From Betaproteobacteria bacterium (GTDB taxonomy: Bacteria; Pseudomonadota; Gammaproteobacteria; Burkholderiales; Nitrosomonadaceae), in assembly GCA_022601315.1 (NCBI GenBank), contig JAHZIU010000154.1, positions 1 to 7,389 of the forward strand: a stretch of DNA of 7,389 nucleotides. Reading direction: 5' to 3'. A program made the position numbers and the translations under genes. The notes beneath the pieces were generated by a model, which was not told the DNA's origin, did no database searches, and was given only the letters and a program-made list of their open reading frames with translations. Shown here in pieces: positions 1-5,796 of the stretch; within the stretch, counting starts at the first letter, position 1; each line of letters begins with the position of its first letter.

Positions 1-49
1 TCTGAAATACTTGTTTTGCTAAATCTATTCCAATTCGTGTAATGTTCAT
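1..49 (-). CDS. IS110-family transposase, N-terminal fragment (runs off window)
   Basis: Only 16 codons are visible, reading MNITRIGIDLAKQVFQ, after which the gene leaves the window. The pattern IGIDLAK-VFQ is the hallmark start of IS110/IS1111 transposases: the Asp in GIDLAK is the first acidic residue of the RuvC-like DEDD catalytic domain. The start at 49 is supported by an AGGAG ribosome-binding site (complement of 55-60) about eight bases upstream. The product would be a recombinase that excises and inserts its element through a circular intermediate, guided by RNA. Whether the full gene is intact cannot be judged from here. Confidence 0.8.
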   Translation of the reverse strand, partial: MNITRIGIDLAKQVFQ

Positions 50-52
50 CTC

Positions 53-125
53 GGACTCCTTTCTTCTTTGACTAGTTGATAGTTACTCTAGTCTGGCACA
101 TTGATGCCGATTAAGGGGGGAGTCC
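53..125 (-). promoter_or_regulatory. Predicted RNA fold pairing the transposase ribosome-binding site with the IS end
   Basis: GGACTCC at 53-59 is an exact inverted repeat of GGAGTCC at 119-125. Between them are two further small hairpins, GACTAG (70-75) with CTAGTC (88-93) and GGCA (95-98) with TGCC (105-108), giving a three-way-junction shape. In a minus-strand transcript the 53-59 arm contains the AGGAG of the transposase ribosome-binding site, so it would be paired in any message entering the element from outside. Such sequestration is known from other IS elements; for this one it is inference. Read as plus-strand RNA, the outer stem extends to about 13 pairs (53-65 with 113-125) if three G-U pairs are allowed. 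Confidence 0.4.
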
Positions 126-154
126 ATCCCATTGGGCTAGTACATCGTCTAACA

Positions 155-345
155 TTAAAATAAGAACAAACCATTTCCAGCTATTCCCAAAGCTACCAAC
201 GCCAGCCAGTAATAGTTTAGTTCCTGAGTACGGTTCAAAGGTGGTGTTGAAGTAATGTCAAACAGCCTAGTCGCTACTTGATTTAATGCTCAAACACCAG
301 ATTTGACAATAACTCGGCCAAGAAATATTCTCTAAAAAAGCTCAT
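155..345 (-). pseudogene. Relic of a small protein gene, broken by one frameshift
   Basis: Reading the minus strand from ATG at 343-345 gives MSFFREYFLAELLSN then LVFEH and a stop at 283-285. Stepping back one base at the GAG codon (289-291) gives an open frame to a stop at 155-157, reading ALNQVATRLFDITSTPPLN, RTQELNYYWLAL, then VALGIAGNGLFLF. One missing base would therefore join the two into a protein of about 63 residues with a soluble first half and a hydrophobic C-terminal segment (about the last 20 residues) that could be a membrane anchor. I do not recognise the family. There is no clear ribosome-binding site before the ATG. It ends about 25 bases from the IS boundary. It could be a degraded gene or chance coding-like sequence. 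Confidence 0.35.
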
Positions 346-359
346 TAATGATAGATAAT

Positions 360-375
360 TAATGGACTAATGGAC
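360..375. repeat. Tandem duplication of an 8-base unit (TAATGGAC x2)
   Basis: Two adjacent exact copies of TAATGGAC are present. It may be a slippage product or a paired binding site; two copies of eight bases are too little to decide. Confidence 0.5.
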
Positions 376-416
376 AGAATTTTTATCGCATGTAAGGATG
401 ACTTCTTGTGATTTTT

Positions 417-426
417 AGTACGTACT
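417..426. repeat. Ten-base perfect palindrome AGTACGTACT
   Basis: The ten bases are self-complementary and the symmetry does not extend to the flanking bases. A short palindrome upstream of an operon can be an operator half or a chance event; no protein can be assigned. Confidence 0.3.
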
Positions 427-490
427 TCTGAGTATGAAAATTTAGAAAAAAATCATACTATTATTTATATTTTTTCTGTAATTTTATCAG

Positions 491-521
491 TTTACATTAT
501 AAAAAATTGAGTGTAATGTAA
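491..521 (+). promoter_or_regulatory. Inverted repeat and weak promoter-like boxes upstream of ureD
   Basis: TTACATTA (492-499) is matched exactly by its reverse complement TAATGTAA (514-521), with 14 bases between. The centre-to-centre spacing is 22 bases, about two helical turns, which suits a dimeric regulator bound on one face of the DNA. TTTACA (491-496) resembles a -35 box (five of six) and lies 17 bases before TAATGT (514-519), which matches a -10 box only weakly (three of six). A transcription start around 526 would give a leader of roughly 100 bases before ureD. No specific regulator is recognised. Confidence 0.3.
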
Positions 522-551
522 CATTGAATTAATTAGTTGGATAAGATGCTA

Positions 552-626
552 ATGGAACAAATGCAAGTAAAACGTAAAGAGAATGTAATTACAAAAACGC
601 GCACGCCCATCCAATCACACTACTGA
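552..626 (+). CDS. 24-residue leader frame, stop overlapping the ureD start (TGATG)
   Basis: An ATG at 552 opens a 24-codon frame, MEQMQVKRKENVITKT and then RTPIQSHY, ending in TGA at 624-626. The last base of this stop is the first base of the ureD ATG. A GGATAAG stretch at 539-545 could serve as a weak ribosome-binding site, whereas ureD itself has none. The arrangement suggests translational coupling: ribosomes ending the short frame could restart at ureD. The peptide is basic (several Lys and Arg), lacks a membrane segment and resembles nothing I know. It could be a real leader peptide, the remains of a longer upstream gene, or an accident of an open frame. Confidence 0.3.
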   Translation: MEQMQVKRKENVITKTRTPIQSHY

Positions 627-1609
627 TGTCCATGTATTCTAATCTACAAAAAAAAATACGCTCCGAACAAGCAATCTCTGCTTATTCTCTTAACAAAGTA
701 AGCCAAAGCCACCAGCCACAAGATCATGAATTAAACAATGAACTGGAACAGAAAGTTCCTGCTTCATCAACGCTTAATGAAGAGCTCGATGCGAGTATTT
801 CATTAACATTCAGAAAAGAAGAAGGAAAATGCAGATTAGTTACTCGTGACCATTTTGGTCAACTATATGTGCAACAGCCTTTTTACCCTGAAGGCCCGGA
901 AGTATGCCATATTGTGATTGTTCATCCCCCTGGCGGTGTTGTCGGTGGCGATAGACTGGCACTTGCCAGTCATGTCGGTACTGCAGCAAATGTACAAATA
1001 ACGACACCAGGTGCAGCAAAATGGTATAAGGCAAACGGTCATGTTTCATATCAAAACGTACAACTGAATGTAGAAACGGGTGGCGCGCTGGAGTGGCTGC
1101 CGCAAGAAACAATCTTTTTTAACAATGCGCAGGTAAAACTTGATCACAACGTTGTTTTAGCAAAAGATTCAACTTATATCGGTTGTGAAATTTTTTGTTT
1201 TGGTCGTACCGCTTTTGGCGAATCTTTTAATGATGGAAGAATCAGGCAACAGGTTAATATCCGTCGTGAAGATAAGTTGATTTGGCACGAACAACTCAAT
1301 CTGGTCGGTGGCGGTGAAGCCATGAAAAGTCCACTTGTGTTAGCCGACAAAACAGTTTGTGCAACACTGATTGCAGTTAGTAACACAATACATACGAATG
1401 ATCTAATTAACTCACTTCGTGAGGATGCTAATACTGTAGCAAACGGTTCGGGTCATCTGGGTATTTCGCAAGTAAAATCAGTTTTGGTGGCGCGTTATCT
1501 GGGTGACTCCAGTGAAGTTGCACGCAAAATAATGATGAAGATATGGAGTCGTTTACGGCCAGCCATACTTGGGCGTAAGGCAGAAGTTCCACGTATGTGG
1601 AACACATAG
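626..1609 (+). CDS. ureD: Urease accessory protein UreD (scaffold for urease activation)
   Basis: UreD (UreH) binds the urease apoenzyme and recruits UreF and UreG for nickel insertion in the cytoplasm. Family blocks are clear: LYVQQPFYPEGPEVCH (80-95), VHPPGGVVGGDRL (99-111), TTPGAAKWYKANG (126-138), LEWLPQETIFFNNAQ (155-169) and the terminal PRMWNT. The protein is 327 residues, longer than the 270-290 usual for the family. The excess is a polar N-terminal stretch of about 52 residues rich in Gln, Asn, Ser and Glu, before the conserved domain begins at LDASISLTF. The first in-frame ATG (626) is used; no Shine-Dalgarno precedes it or the ATG at 632, and the frame is closed by a stop at 575-577. 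It leads the cluster, 74 bases before ureA. Function is certain; the exact start is not. Confidence 0.95.
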   Translation: MSMYSNLQKKIRSEQAISAYSLNKVSQSHQPQDHELNNELEQKVPASSTLNEELDASISLTFRKEEGKCRLVTRDHFGQLYVQQPFYPEGPEVCHIVIVHPPGGVVGGDRLALASHVGTAANVQITTPGAAKWYKANGHVSYQNVQLNVETGGALEWLPQETIFFNNAQVKLDHNVVLAKDSTYIGCEIFCFGRTAFGESFNDGRIRQQVNIRREDKLIWHEQLNLVGGGEAMKSPLVLADKTVCATLIAVSNTIHTNDLINSLREDANTVANGSGHLGISQVKSVLVARYLGDSSEVARKIMMKIWSRLRPAILGRKAEVPRMWNT

Positions 1610-1683
1610 AAGATCGGCAAGTTGATAATGACAGTATGCATTTTATCAAGCTTTATTAATTATTTAACACTGAGGAGAGAATC

Positions 1684-1986
1684 ATGGATCTAACACCAAG
1701 AGAAAAAGATAAACTTCAAATATTTACTGCTGGTTTACTTGCAGAAAGACGTAAGGCGCGTGGTGTAAAGCTTAACTATCCAGAAGCGATTGCGCTAATT
1801 ACTTGTGCCGTACTGGAAGGAGCACGCGATGGACGCACAGTGGCTGAGTTGATGTCTGAAGGCGCGCGTATTCTAACACGTGCGGATGTCATGGATGGCG
1901 TTTCAGAAATGATTCACGATATTCAAGTGGAAGCAACTTTTCCAGATGGCACTAAGTTGGTAACTGTTCACAATCCTATTCCCTAA
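1684..1986 (+). CDS. ureA: Urease gamma subunit UreA
   Basis: This is the smallest structural subunit of the nickel enzyme that hydrolyses urea to ammonia and carbamate; three copies each of UreA, UreB and UreC form the cytoplasmic trimer of trimers. The 100-residue length is standard. It begins [20 protein letters not shown], followed by [18 protein letters not shown] (22-39), [15 protein letters not shown] (43-57) and the C-terminal [18 protein letters not shown], all typical of the family. AGGAG at 1673-1677 lies six bases before the ATG. The 24-base gap to ureB indicates one transcript. The separate gamma and beta chains distinguish this from Helicobacter-type ureases, where they are fused. 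Confidence 0.98.
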   Translation: MDLTPREKDKLQIFTAGLLAERRKARGVKLNYPEAIALITCAVLEGARDGRTVAELMSEGARILTRADVMDGVSEMIHDIQVEATFPDGTKLVTVHNPIP

Positions 1987-2010
1987 TAATCCCATAAGGA
2001 GATTACTATC

Positions 2011-2319
2011 ATGATTCCTGGAGAAAGCATTATCGAAGCCGGTGATATTGAATTGAATGCCGGACGCGCTACTAAAACGATAAGGGTTACCAATGCTGGT
2101 GACCGGCCCGTTCAAATTGGATCACATTTTCATTTTTTTGAAGTTAACTCTGCTTTAAGTTTTGAGCGTCAAGAAGCCTATGGTATGCGATTGAATATTA
2201 TGGCGGGGACTGCGGTCCGTTTTGAACCAGGTCAGGAACGTACGGTTGAACTGGTTGGTTTCGCAGGAGACAGAATTGTTTATGGATTTAATCAGAAAGT
2301 AATGGGTGCGCTTAGTTAG
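2011..2319 (+). CDS. ureB: Urease beta subunit UreB
   Basis: UreB is the second structural chain of urease; it packs against UreC and links the trimers. At 102 residues it has the usual length. Recognisable family segments are the start MIPGESI, then GDIELNAGR (11-19), [20 protein letters not shown] (27-46), [17 protein letters not shown] (66-82) and [10 protein letters not shown] (89-98). AAGGAG at 1996-2001 is nine bases before the ATG. It sits 24 bases after ureA and 36 bases before ureC, consistent with co-translation in equal amounts from one message. Nothing is missing or altered. Confidence 0.98.
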   Translation: MIPGESIIEAGDIELNAGRATKTIRVTNAGDRPVQIGSHFHFFEVNSALSFERQEAYGMRLNIMAGTAVRFEPGQERTVELVGFAGDRIVYGFNQKVMGALS

Positions 2320-2355
2320 TCTGTTAGCCAAATAATTAATCATAAGGGGATAGAC

Positions 2356-4062
2356 ATGAGTTTTAGAATTTCTCGTCAGGCATATGCTGAAATGATGGGG
2401 CCAACAACTGGAGACAGAATTCGTTTGGCTGACACTGAACTTTTTATTGAAATTGAAAAAGATTACACGACATACGGTGAAGAAGTAAAATTTGGTGGTG
2501 GTAAAGTAATTCGAGACGGTATGGGGCAATCCCAACGCAACCATGCAGATGTGATGGACACGGTGATTACCAACGCAACTATCATTGATCATTGGGGAAT
2601 TGTTAAAGCTGATATCGGTATTAAAAATGGGAAGATCGCTGATATTGGTAAAGCTGGTAACCCGGATACGCAACCGAATGTGACTATGGCGATAGGGGCG
2701 GCTACCGAAGCAATTGCGGGTGAAGGCATGATTGTTACAGCGGGTGGTTTAGATGTGCACATTCATTTCATTTGTCCGCAACAAGAAGAAGACGCCATGA
2801 TGAACGGTATTACCACCATGTTGGGCGGGGGTACCGGACCTGCAGCAGGTACAAATGCTACCACTTGCACACCTGGACCATGGCATATTCAATCCATGCT
2901 CCGCGCTTCTGACGGTATGGTTATGAATACCGGTTTCTTTGGAAAAGGAAATGTCAGCGTACCGACACCGAATGAAGAACAAGTATTGGCAGGTGCATGC
3001 GGATTGAAATTACATGAAGACTGGGGTACGACATTCGGCGCAATTGATAATTGCCTGTCAGTTGCCGATAAAATGGATGTTCAAGTCGCCATTCATACCG
3101 ATACAATTAATGAAGGCGGTTATCTTGAAAACACAATCAATGCTTTCAAAGGTAGAACGATTCATACATTTCATACAGAAGGAGCTGGCGGCGGACACGC
3201 ACCCGATATTATGAAAGTGGTTGAGCTTGAGAATGTATTGCCGTCCTCGACCAACCCGACACGTCCTTATACCCGTAACACTTTGGATGAGCATTTGGAT
3301 ATGCTCATGGTTTGTCACCATTTGAGTGCAAATATCCCGGAAGATGTTGCATTTGCCGAGTCACGGATTCGTAAAGAAACCATCGCGGCCGAGGATATAT
3401 TACATGATATTGGTGCCATTTCTATGATGGCTTCAGACTCTCAAGCTATGGGACGTATAGGTGAAGTTGTTACCAGGACATGGCAAACTGCGCATAAAAT
3501 GAAAGTGCAACGTGGTGCATTGCCGGAAGACTCTGCAAGAAATGACAATTTTAGGGTCAAACGATATGTTGCAAAATATACGATTAACCCAGCAATAACT
3601 CATGGTATTGCACACGCAGTGGGTTCGATTGAAGTTGGTAAGTATGCTGATCTCGTTCTCTGGAGACCGGCGCACTTTGGCGCAAAACCTTCAACGATTC
3701 TAAAGGGCGGTATGATTGCAGCTGCACTCATGGGTGATCCGAACGCATCAATTCCAACGCCACAGCCCGTTCATTATCGTTATATGTTTGGTGCTTATGG
3801 GTCGGCACGTAAGAACACCTGTTACACTTTTGTTTCAGAAGCTTCCTTGGCCGCAGGCCTGGTTGAGCAACTGAAAGCTGACAAACCATTAATAGCTGTC
3901 AAAAACACACGTGGTCTACGTAAAAAAGACATGATTCATAACGGCGCAACACCGAAGATGGAAATTGATCCTGAAACATATGAAGTACGAGCCGACGGTG
4001 AGTTGCTAACTTGTGAACCTGCAACTACGCTGCCAATGGCACAACGGTACTTCTTATTTTAA
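2356..4062 (+). CDS. ureC: Urease alpha (catalytic) subunit UreC
   Basis: UreC is the catalytic chain, an amidohydrolase barrel holding two nickel ions. The full set of active-site residues is present, each one position later than in Klebsiella aerogenes urease: nickel ligands His135 and His137 (HIHFICPQQ), the lysine that becomes carbamylated, Lys218 (GLKLHEDWG), His220, His247, His273 ([14 protein letters not shown]) and Asp361 (ASDSQAMGR). The mobile-flap Cys320 and catalytic His321 lie in MVCHHL. The protein is 568 residues, close to the usual 567-570, and ends with the family tail [17 protein letters not shown] at 2344-2350 is the ribosome-binding site, five bases before the ATG. The enzyme is expected to be active once nickel is loaded by UreD, UreF and UreG. 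Confidence 0.99.
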   Translation: MSFRISRQAYAEMMGPTTGDRIRLADTELFIEIEKDYTTYGEEVKFGGGKVIRDGMGQSQRNHADVMDTVITNATIIDHWGIVKADIGIKNGKIADIGKAGNPDTQPNVTMAIGAATEAIAGEGMIVTAGGLDVHIHFICPQQEEDAMMNGITTMLGGGTGPAAGTNATTCTPGPWHIQSMLRASDGMVMNTGFFGKGNVSVPTPNEEQVLAGACGLKLHEDWGTTFGAIDNCLSVADKMDVQVAIHTDTINEGGYLENTINAFKGRTIHTFHTEGAGGGHAPDIMKVVELENVLPSSTNPTRPYTRNTLDEHLDMLMVCHHLSANIPEDVAFAESRIRKETIAAEDILHDIGAISMMASDSQAMGRIGEVVTRTWQTAHKMKVQRGALPEDSARNDNFRVKRYVAKYTINPAITHGIAHAVGSIEVGKYADLVLWRPAHFGAKPSTILKGGMIAAALMGDPNASIPTPQPVHYRYMFGAYGSARKNTCYTFVSEASLAAGLVEQLKADKPLIAVKNTRGLRKKDMIHNGATPKMEIDPETYEVRADGELLTCEPATTLPMAQRYFLF

Positions 4063-4078
4063 TGCCTTAAACTTTGCT

Positions 4079-4141
4079 TAATTGCATATTTGACAGTAAA
4101 AAGATAATTTCAACTTTATCGTTTTACTGTCAATGCAATTA
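4079..4141 (+). terminator. Strong hairpin immediately after ureC (no T-tract)
   Basis: The arms 4079-4107 and 4116-4141 are inverted copies: eight pairs (TAATTGCA/TGCAATTA), a three-base bulge (4087-4089), twelve pairs (TTGACAGTAAAA with its complement at 4122-4133), one mismatch, then five pairs around an eight-base loop (4108-4115). It starts 16 bases after the ureC stop. The absence of a run of T after the stem argues against a classical intrinsic terminator. It may instead protect the 3' end of the ureDABC message from exonucleases, or be a small palindromic insertion. Either role would let the structural subunits be made in excess over UreF and UreG. Confidence 0.6.
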
Positions 4142-4331
4142 TCAGTATTGTTTCGAGAACTGTATTAAGCGAAGTTGCAACATCAGAAGGCTTTTGGTTA
4201 TCTTGTGTGCCAAGTGATAGCAGTAATTAATGAAAATAACAACCGTTAAACGAGCCGACGATCATCACTTGGTTCATCTACTGTTATTCCTGTAAATTAT
4301 TCGCCGGAAAATTTCAAGAAGGTTTTGAGAA
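4142..4331. other. ureC-ureF gap: no ureE, one spaced inverted repeat
   Basis: Together with the hairpin, 269 bases separate ureC and ureF, unusual in this tight cluster. Many clusters place ureE, the nickel-carrying chaperone of about 150 residues, exactly here. All three plus-strand frames are interrupted and no UreE signature (such as YHLGNRH) can be read. A nine-base inverted repeat, CCAAGTGAT at 4210-4218 and ATCACTTGG at 4264-4272, flanks 45 bases that contain a 21-codon frame starting at 4230 with a DDHH motif. No convincing promoter for ureF is seen; the best boxes (TTGCAA 4175-4180, TATCTT 4199-4204) are weak. Confidence 0.6.
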
Positions 4332-5021
4332 ATGGTAAGTGAGAAACAAAGCATTGAATTACTCCGTCTGCTTCATTTAGCGAGTCCATCACTACCGATT
4401 GGCGCGTATAGTTATTCACAAGGACTGGAAGCAGCTATCGAAATTGGGGACGTTACTGACGAAAAATCCGCGCATACTTGGATTGCCGAGTCTTTATCGA
4501 TTGTAGCCGATTTTGAAGCACCCATATTCTGGCGTTTGCTTCAAGCGCTCTCAAACCGTGATGAACAATTAGTAACCCAGTGGACTGAACGCTTTATTGC
4601 AGCACGTGACACACATGAGTTTCGTGCTGAAACTGTTCAAATGGGTTATTCGCTAAATAAATTAGTGCTTGACTTAGAAATTGCAGACGATTCGTTGCAA
4701 AAGATTATGTCGAATCAGGCAGAAATTCCACTGCCAACAGCTTTTGCATACGCTGCAATTGCATTGGGAATATCGCATCAAGCAGCTTTACTGGGCTTAT
4801 TATTCTCTATTGTTGAAAATCAAGTACTGGTGTGCGTTAAGTCTGTTCCACTTGGACAAGTTTCAGGCCAACGATTACTACTATCTCTCCATCCAGAAAT
4901 TGAAGCAATAGCTTACCGTGTAGAGCATATAACAGATGATGAATTGTCAAACTGGGCGCCAGGCTTATCCATACTTTCGATGCAACACGAAACACAATAT
5001 AGTAGAGTTTATCGGTCATAA
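4332..5021 (+). CDS. ureF: Urease accessory protein UreF
   Basis: UreF is an all-helical protein that bridges UreD and UreG in the urease activation complex and controls the GTPase UreG so that nickel delivery is accurate. The diagnostic N-terminal block LASPSLPIGAYSYSQGLE occupies residues 16-33, a helical middle region follows, VPLGQVSGQRLLL lies near 173-185, and the protein ends with the family tail HETQYSRVYRS. At 229 residues the length is normal. The ribosome-binding site is poor (GAAGG about 10 bases upstream, followed by a TGAGA), so UreF may be made at a lower level than the structural subunits. It lies 269 bases after ureC and 30 before ureG. Confidence 0.95.
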   Translation: MVSEKQSIELLRLLHLASPSLPIGAYSYSQGLEAAIEIGDVTDEKSAHTWIAESLSIVADFEAPIFWRLLQALSNRDEQLVTQWTERFIAARDTHEFRAETVQMGYSLNKLVLDLEIADDSLQKIMSNQAEIPLPTAFAYAAIALGISHQAALLGLLFSIVENQVLVCVKSVPLGQVSGQRLLLSLHPEIEAIAYRVEHITDDELSNWAPGLSILSMQHETQYSRVYRS

Positions 5022-5051
5022 ATAACCTTAACCACACTGGAATATATAAGA

Positions 5052-5678
5052 ATGGAAAATACACCCAATCCACTACGTGTCGGAATTGGCGGTCCTGTTG
5101 GATCGGGCAAAACGGCTTTGTGTGAAGTGTTAAGTAAGCAGATGCGCGATCAATATGAAATGGCGGTCATTACCAACGATATTTATACTAAGGAAGATCT
5201 CGAAATCTTATTGCGTGCAGATGCATTGCCCGCAGAACGATTAATCGGCGTTGAAACTGGTGGCTGTCCGCATACAGCAATCAGAGAAGATGCATCGATT
5301 AATTTGGAGGCAATTTCACGTATTTCCCAGGAATTCCCCAATCTTGATCTTATACTGGTTGAATCCGGTGGTGATAACTTGGCATCAACATTTAGTCCGG
5401 AATTATCCGATTTAACCATTTACGTGATTGATGTGGCCGCCGGAGAAAAAATACCACGCAAAGGCGGGCCAGGCATTACTCGTTCAGCCTTGCTTATTAT
5501 TAATAAAATTGACTTGGCGCCGCATGTCGGCGCTGATCTGGATGTTATGGCGCGTGATGCAAAAAGAATGCGTGGTGATCGTCCATTTATCTTCACTAAC
5601 TTACGAACGGGTCAGGGAGTTCAGGAAATTATTGATTTTATTGTCAAGCAAGGTTTGTTGGAAGAAGTAAAGGTTTAA
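5052..5678 (+). CDS. ureG: Urease accessory GTPase UreG
   Basis: UreG is the SIMIBI-class GTPase that carries nickel to urease and powers its insertion with GTP. Visible motifs are the P-loop GGPVGSGKT (13-21), the metal-binding Cys72-Pro73-His74 in [15 protein letters not shown], the switch segment ESGGDN (104-109) and the base-specificity motif NKID (151-154). The length of 208 residues is typical. The N-terminus lacks the His-rich extension found in some UreG proteins, so no built-in nickel store compensates for the lack of ureE here. The upstream sequence offers only a weak ribosome-binding site. It is the last recognisable ure gene; 118 bases follow before the transporter. Confidence 0.97.
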   Translation: MENTPNPLRVGIGGPVGSGKTALCEVLSKQMRDQYEMAVITNDIYTKEDLEILLRADALPAERLIGVETGGCPHTAIREDASINLEAISRISQEFPNLDLILVESGGDNLASTFSPELSDLTIYVIDVAAGEKIPRKGGPGITRSALLIINKIDLAPHVGADLDVMARDAKRMRGDRPFIFTNLRTGQGVQEIIDFIVKQGLLEEVKV

Positions 5679-5725
5679 TAACTAAAACATATACTTGTCT
5701 GGCGTTGTAGATAGTAGTTACGAGG

Positions 5726-5768
5726 GATAAATTTATTGGAATTAATATTTTTTTCTTGAAAATTTATC
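5726..5768. repeat. Inverted repeat in the ureG-transporter gap
   Basis: GATAAATTT (5726-5734) is repeated in inverted form as AAATTTATC (5760-5768) around a 25-base loop containing a run of T. It is AT-only in its pairing core, so a weak stem. It could be a protein site or attenuator between ureG and the transporter, or chance in AT-rich sequence. Confidence 0.3.
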
Positions 5769-5796
5769 AATAAGAAATAATCCGGAGATAAATATA

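Larger units (their letters stand above)
1..130 (-). mobile_element. Left end of an IS110-family insertion sequence
   Basis: The first 49 bases encode, on the minus strand, the N-terminus of an IS110-family transposase, and about 75 bases of non-coding end lie between its start codon and the flank. The G-run followed by AGTCCAT at 115-127 looks like the subterminal repeat of such elements, so the outer boundary is put near 125-130; this is an estimate, since only one end is present. IS110-family elements encode a DEDD recombinase and use a structured guide (bridge) RNA from a non-coding end. The short end upstream of the gene seen here fits the IS1111 subgroup, whose RNA lies downstream of the gene, outside this window. 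The element reads away from the urease cluster. Confidence 0.7.
346..551. other. AT-rich non-coding region upstream of the urease cluster
   Basis: No convincing gene or RNA gene is seen here. The sequence is strongly AT-rich, especially 430-530. It holds a perfect tandem duplication of TAATGGAC (360-367 and 368-375), a ten-base perfect palindrome AGTACGTACT (417-426), an A-run/T-run inverted pair (about 442-475) and the inverted repeat described at 491-521. It is the natural place for the ure promoter and its control sites, but no consensus pair of -35 and -10 boxes stands out. Confidence 0.6.

Noticed and set aside
94..108. TGGCAC followed by TGCC, resembling a sigma-54 promoter (TGGCAC-N5-TTGC)
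   Set aside because: The GG and GC elements are nine bases apart rather than the required ten, and the site lies inside the insertion-sequence end within a hairpin.
442..475. A-run and T-run inverted pair that might be a terminator
   Set aside because: The stem would be almost only A-T pairs with no GC core, expected by chance in such AT-rich DNA.
840..1112. Minus-strand open frame inside ureD
   Set aside because: It lies fully within conserved ureD coding sequence and its translation shows no family features.
2155..2673. Long open frame on the minus strand opposite ureB and ureC
   Set aside because: It overlaps two unmistakable genes, has no recognisable product and is a mirror frame of them.
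4090..4119. Perfect TTGACA that could be a -35 box of an internal ureF promoter
   Set aside because: It sits in the hairpin stem and the bases 17-18 positions downstream (ACTTTA or CTTTAT) match a -10 box poorly.
4230..4295. 21-codon frame with a DDHH motif between ureC and ureF
   Set aside because: No ribosome-binding site, no recognisable family and an abrupt end; retained only as a possible trace of ureE, not as a gene.
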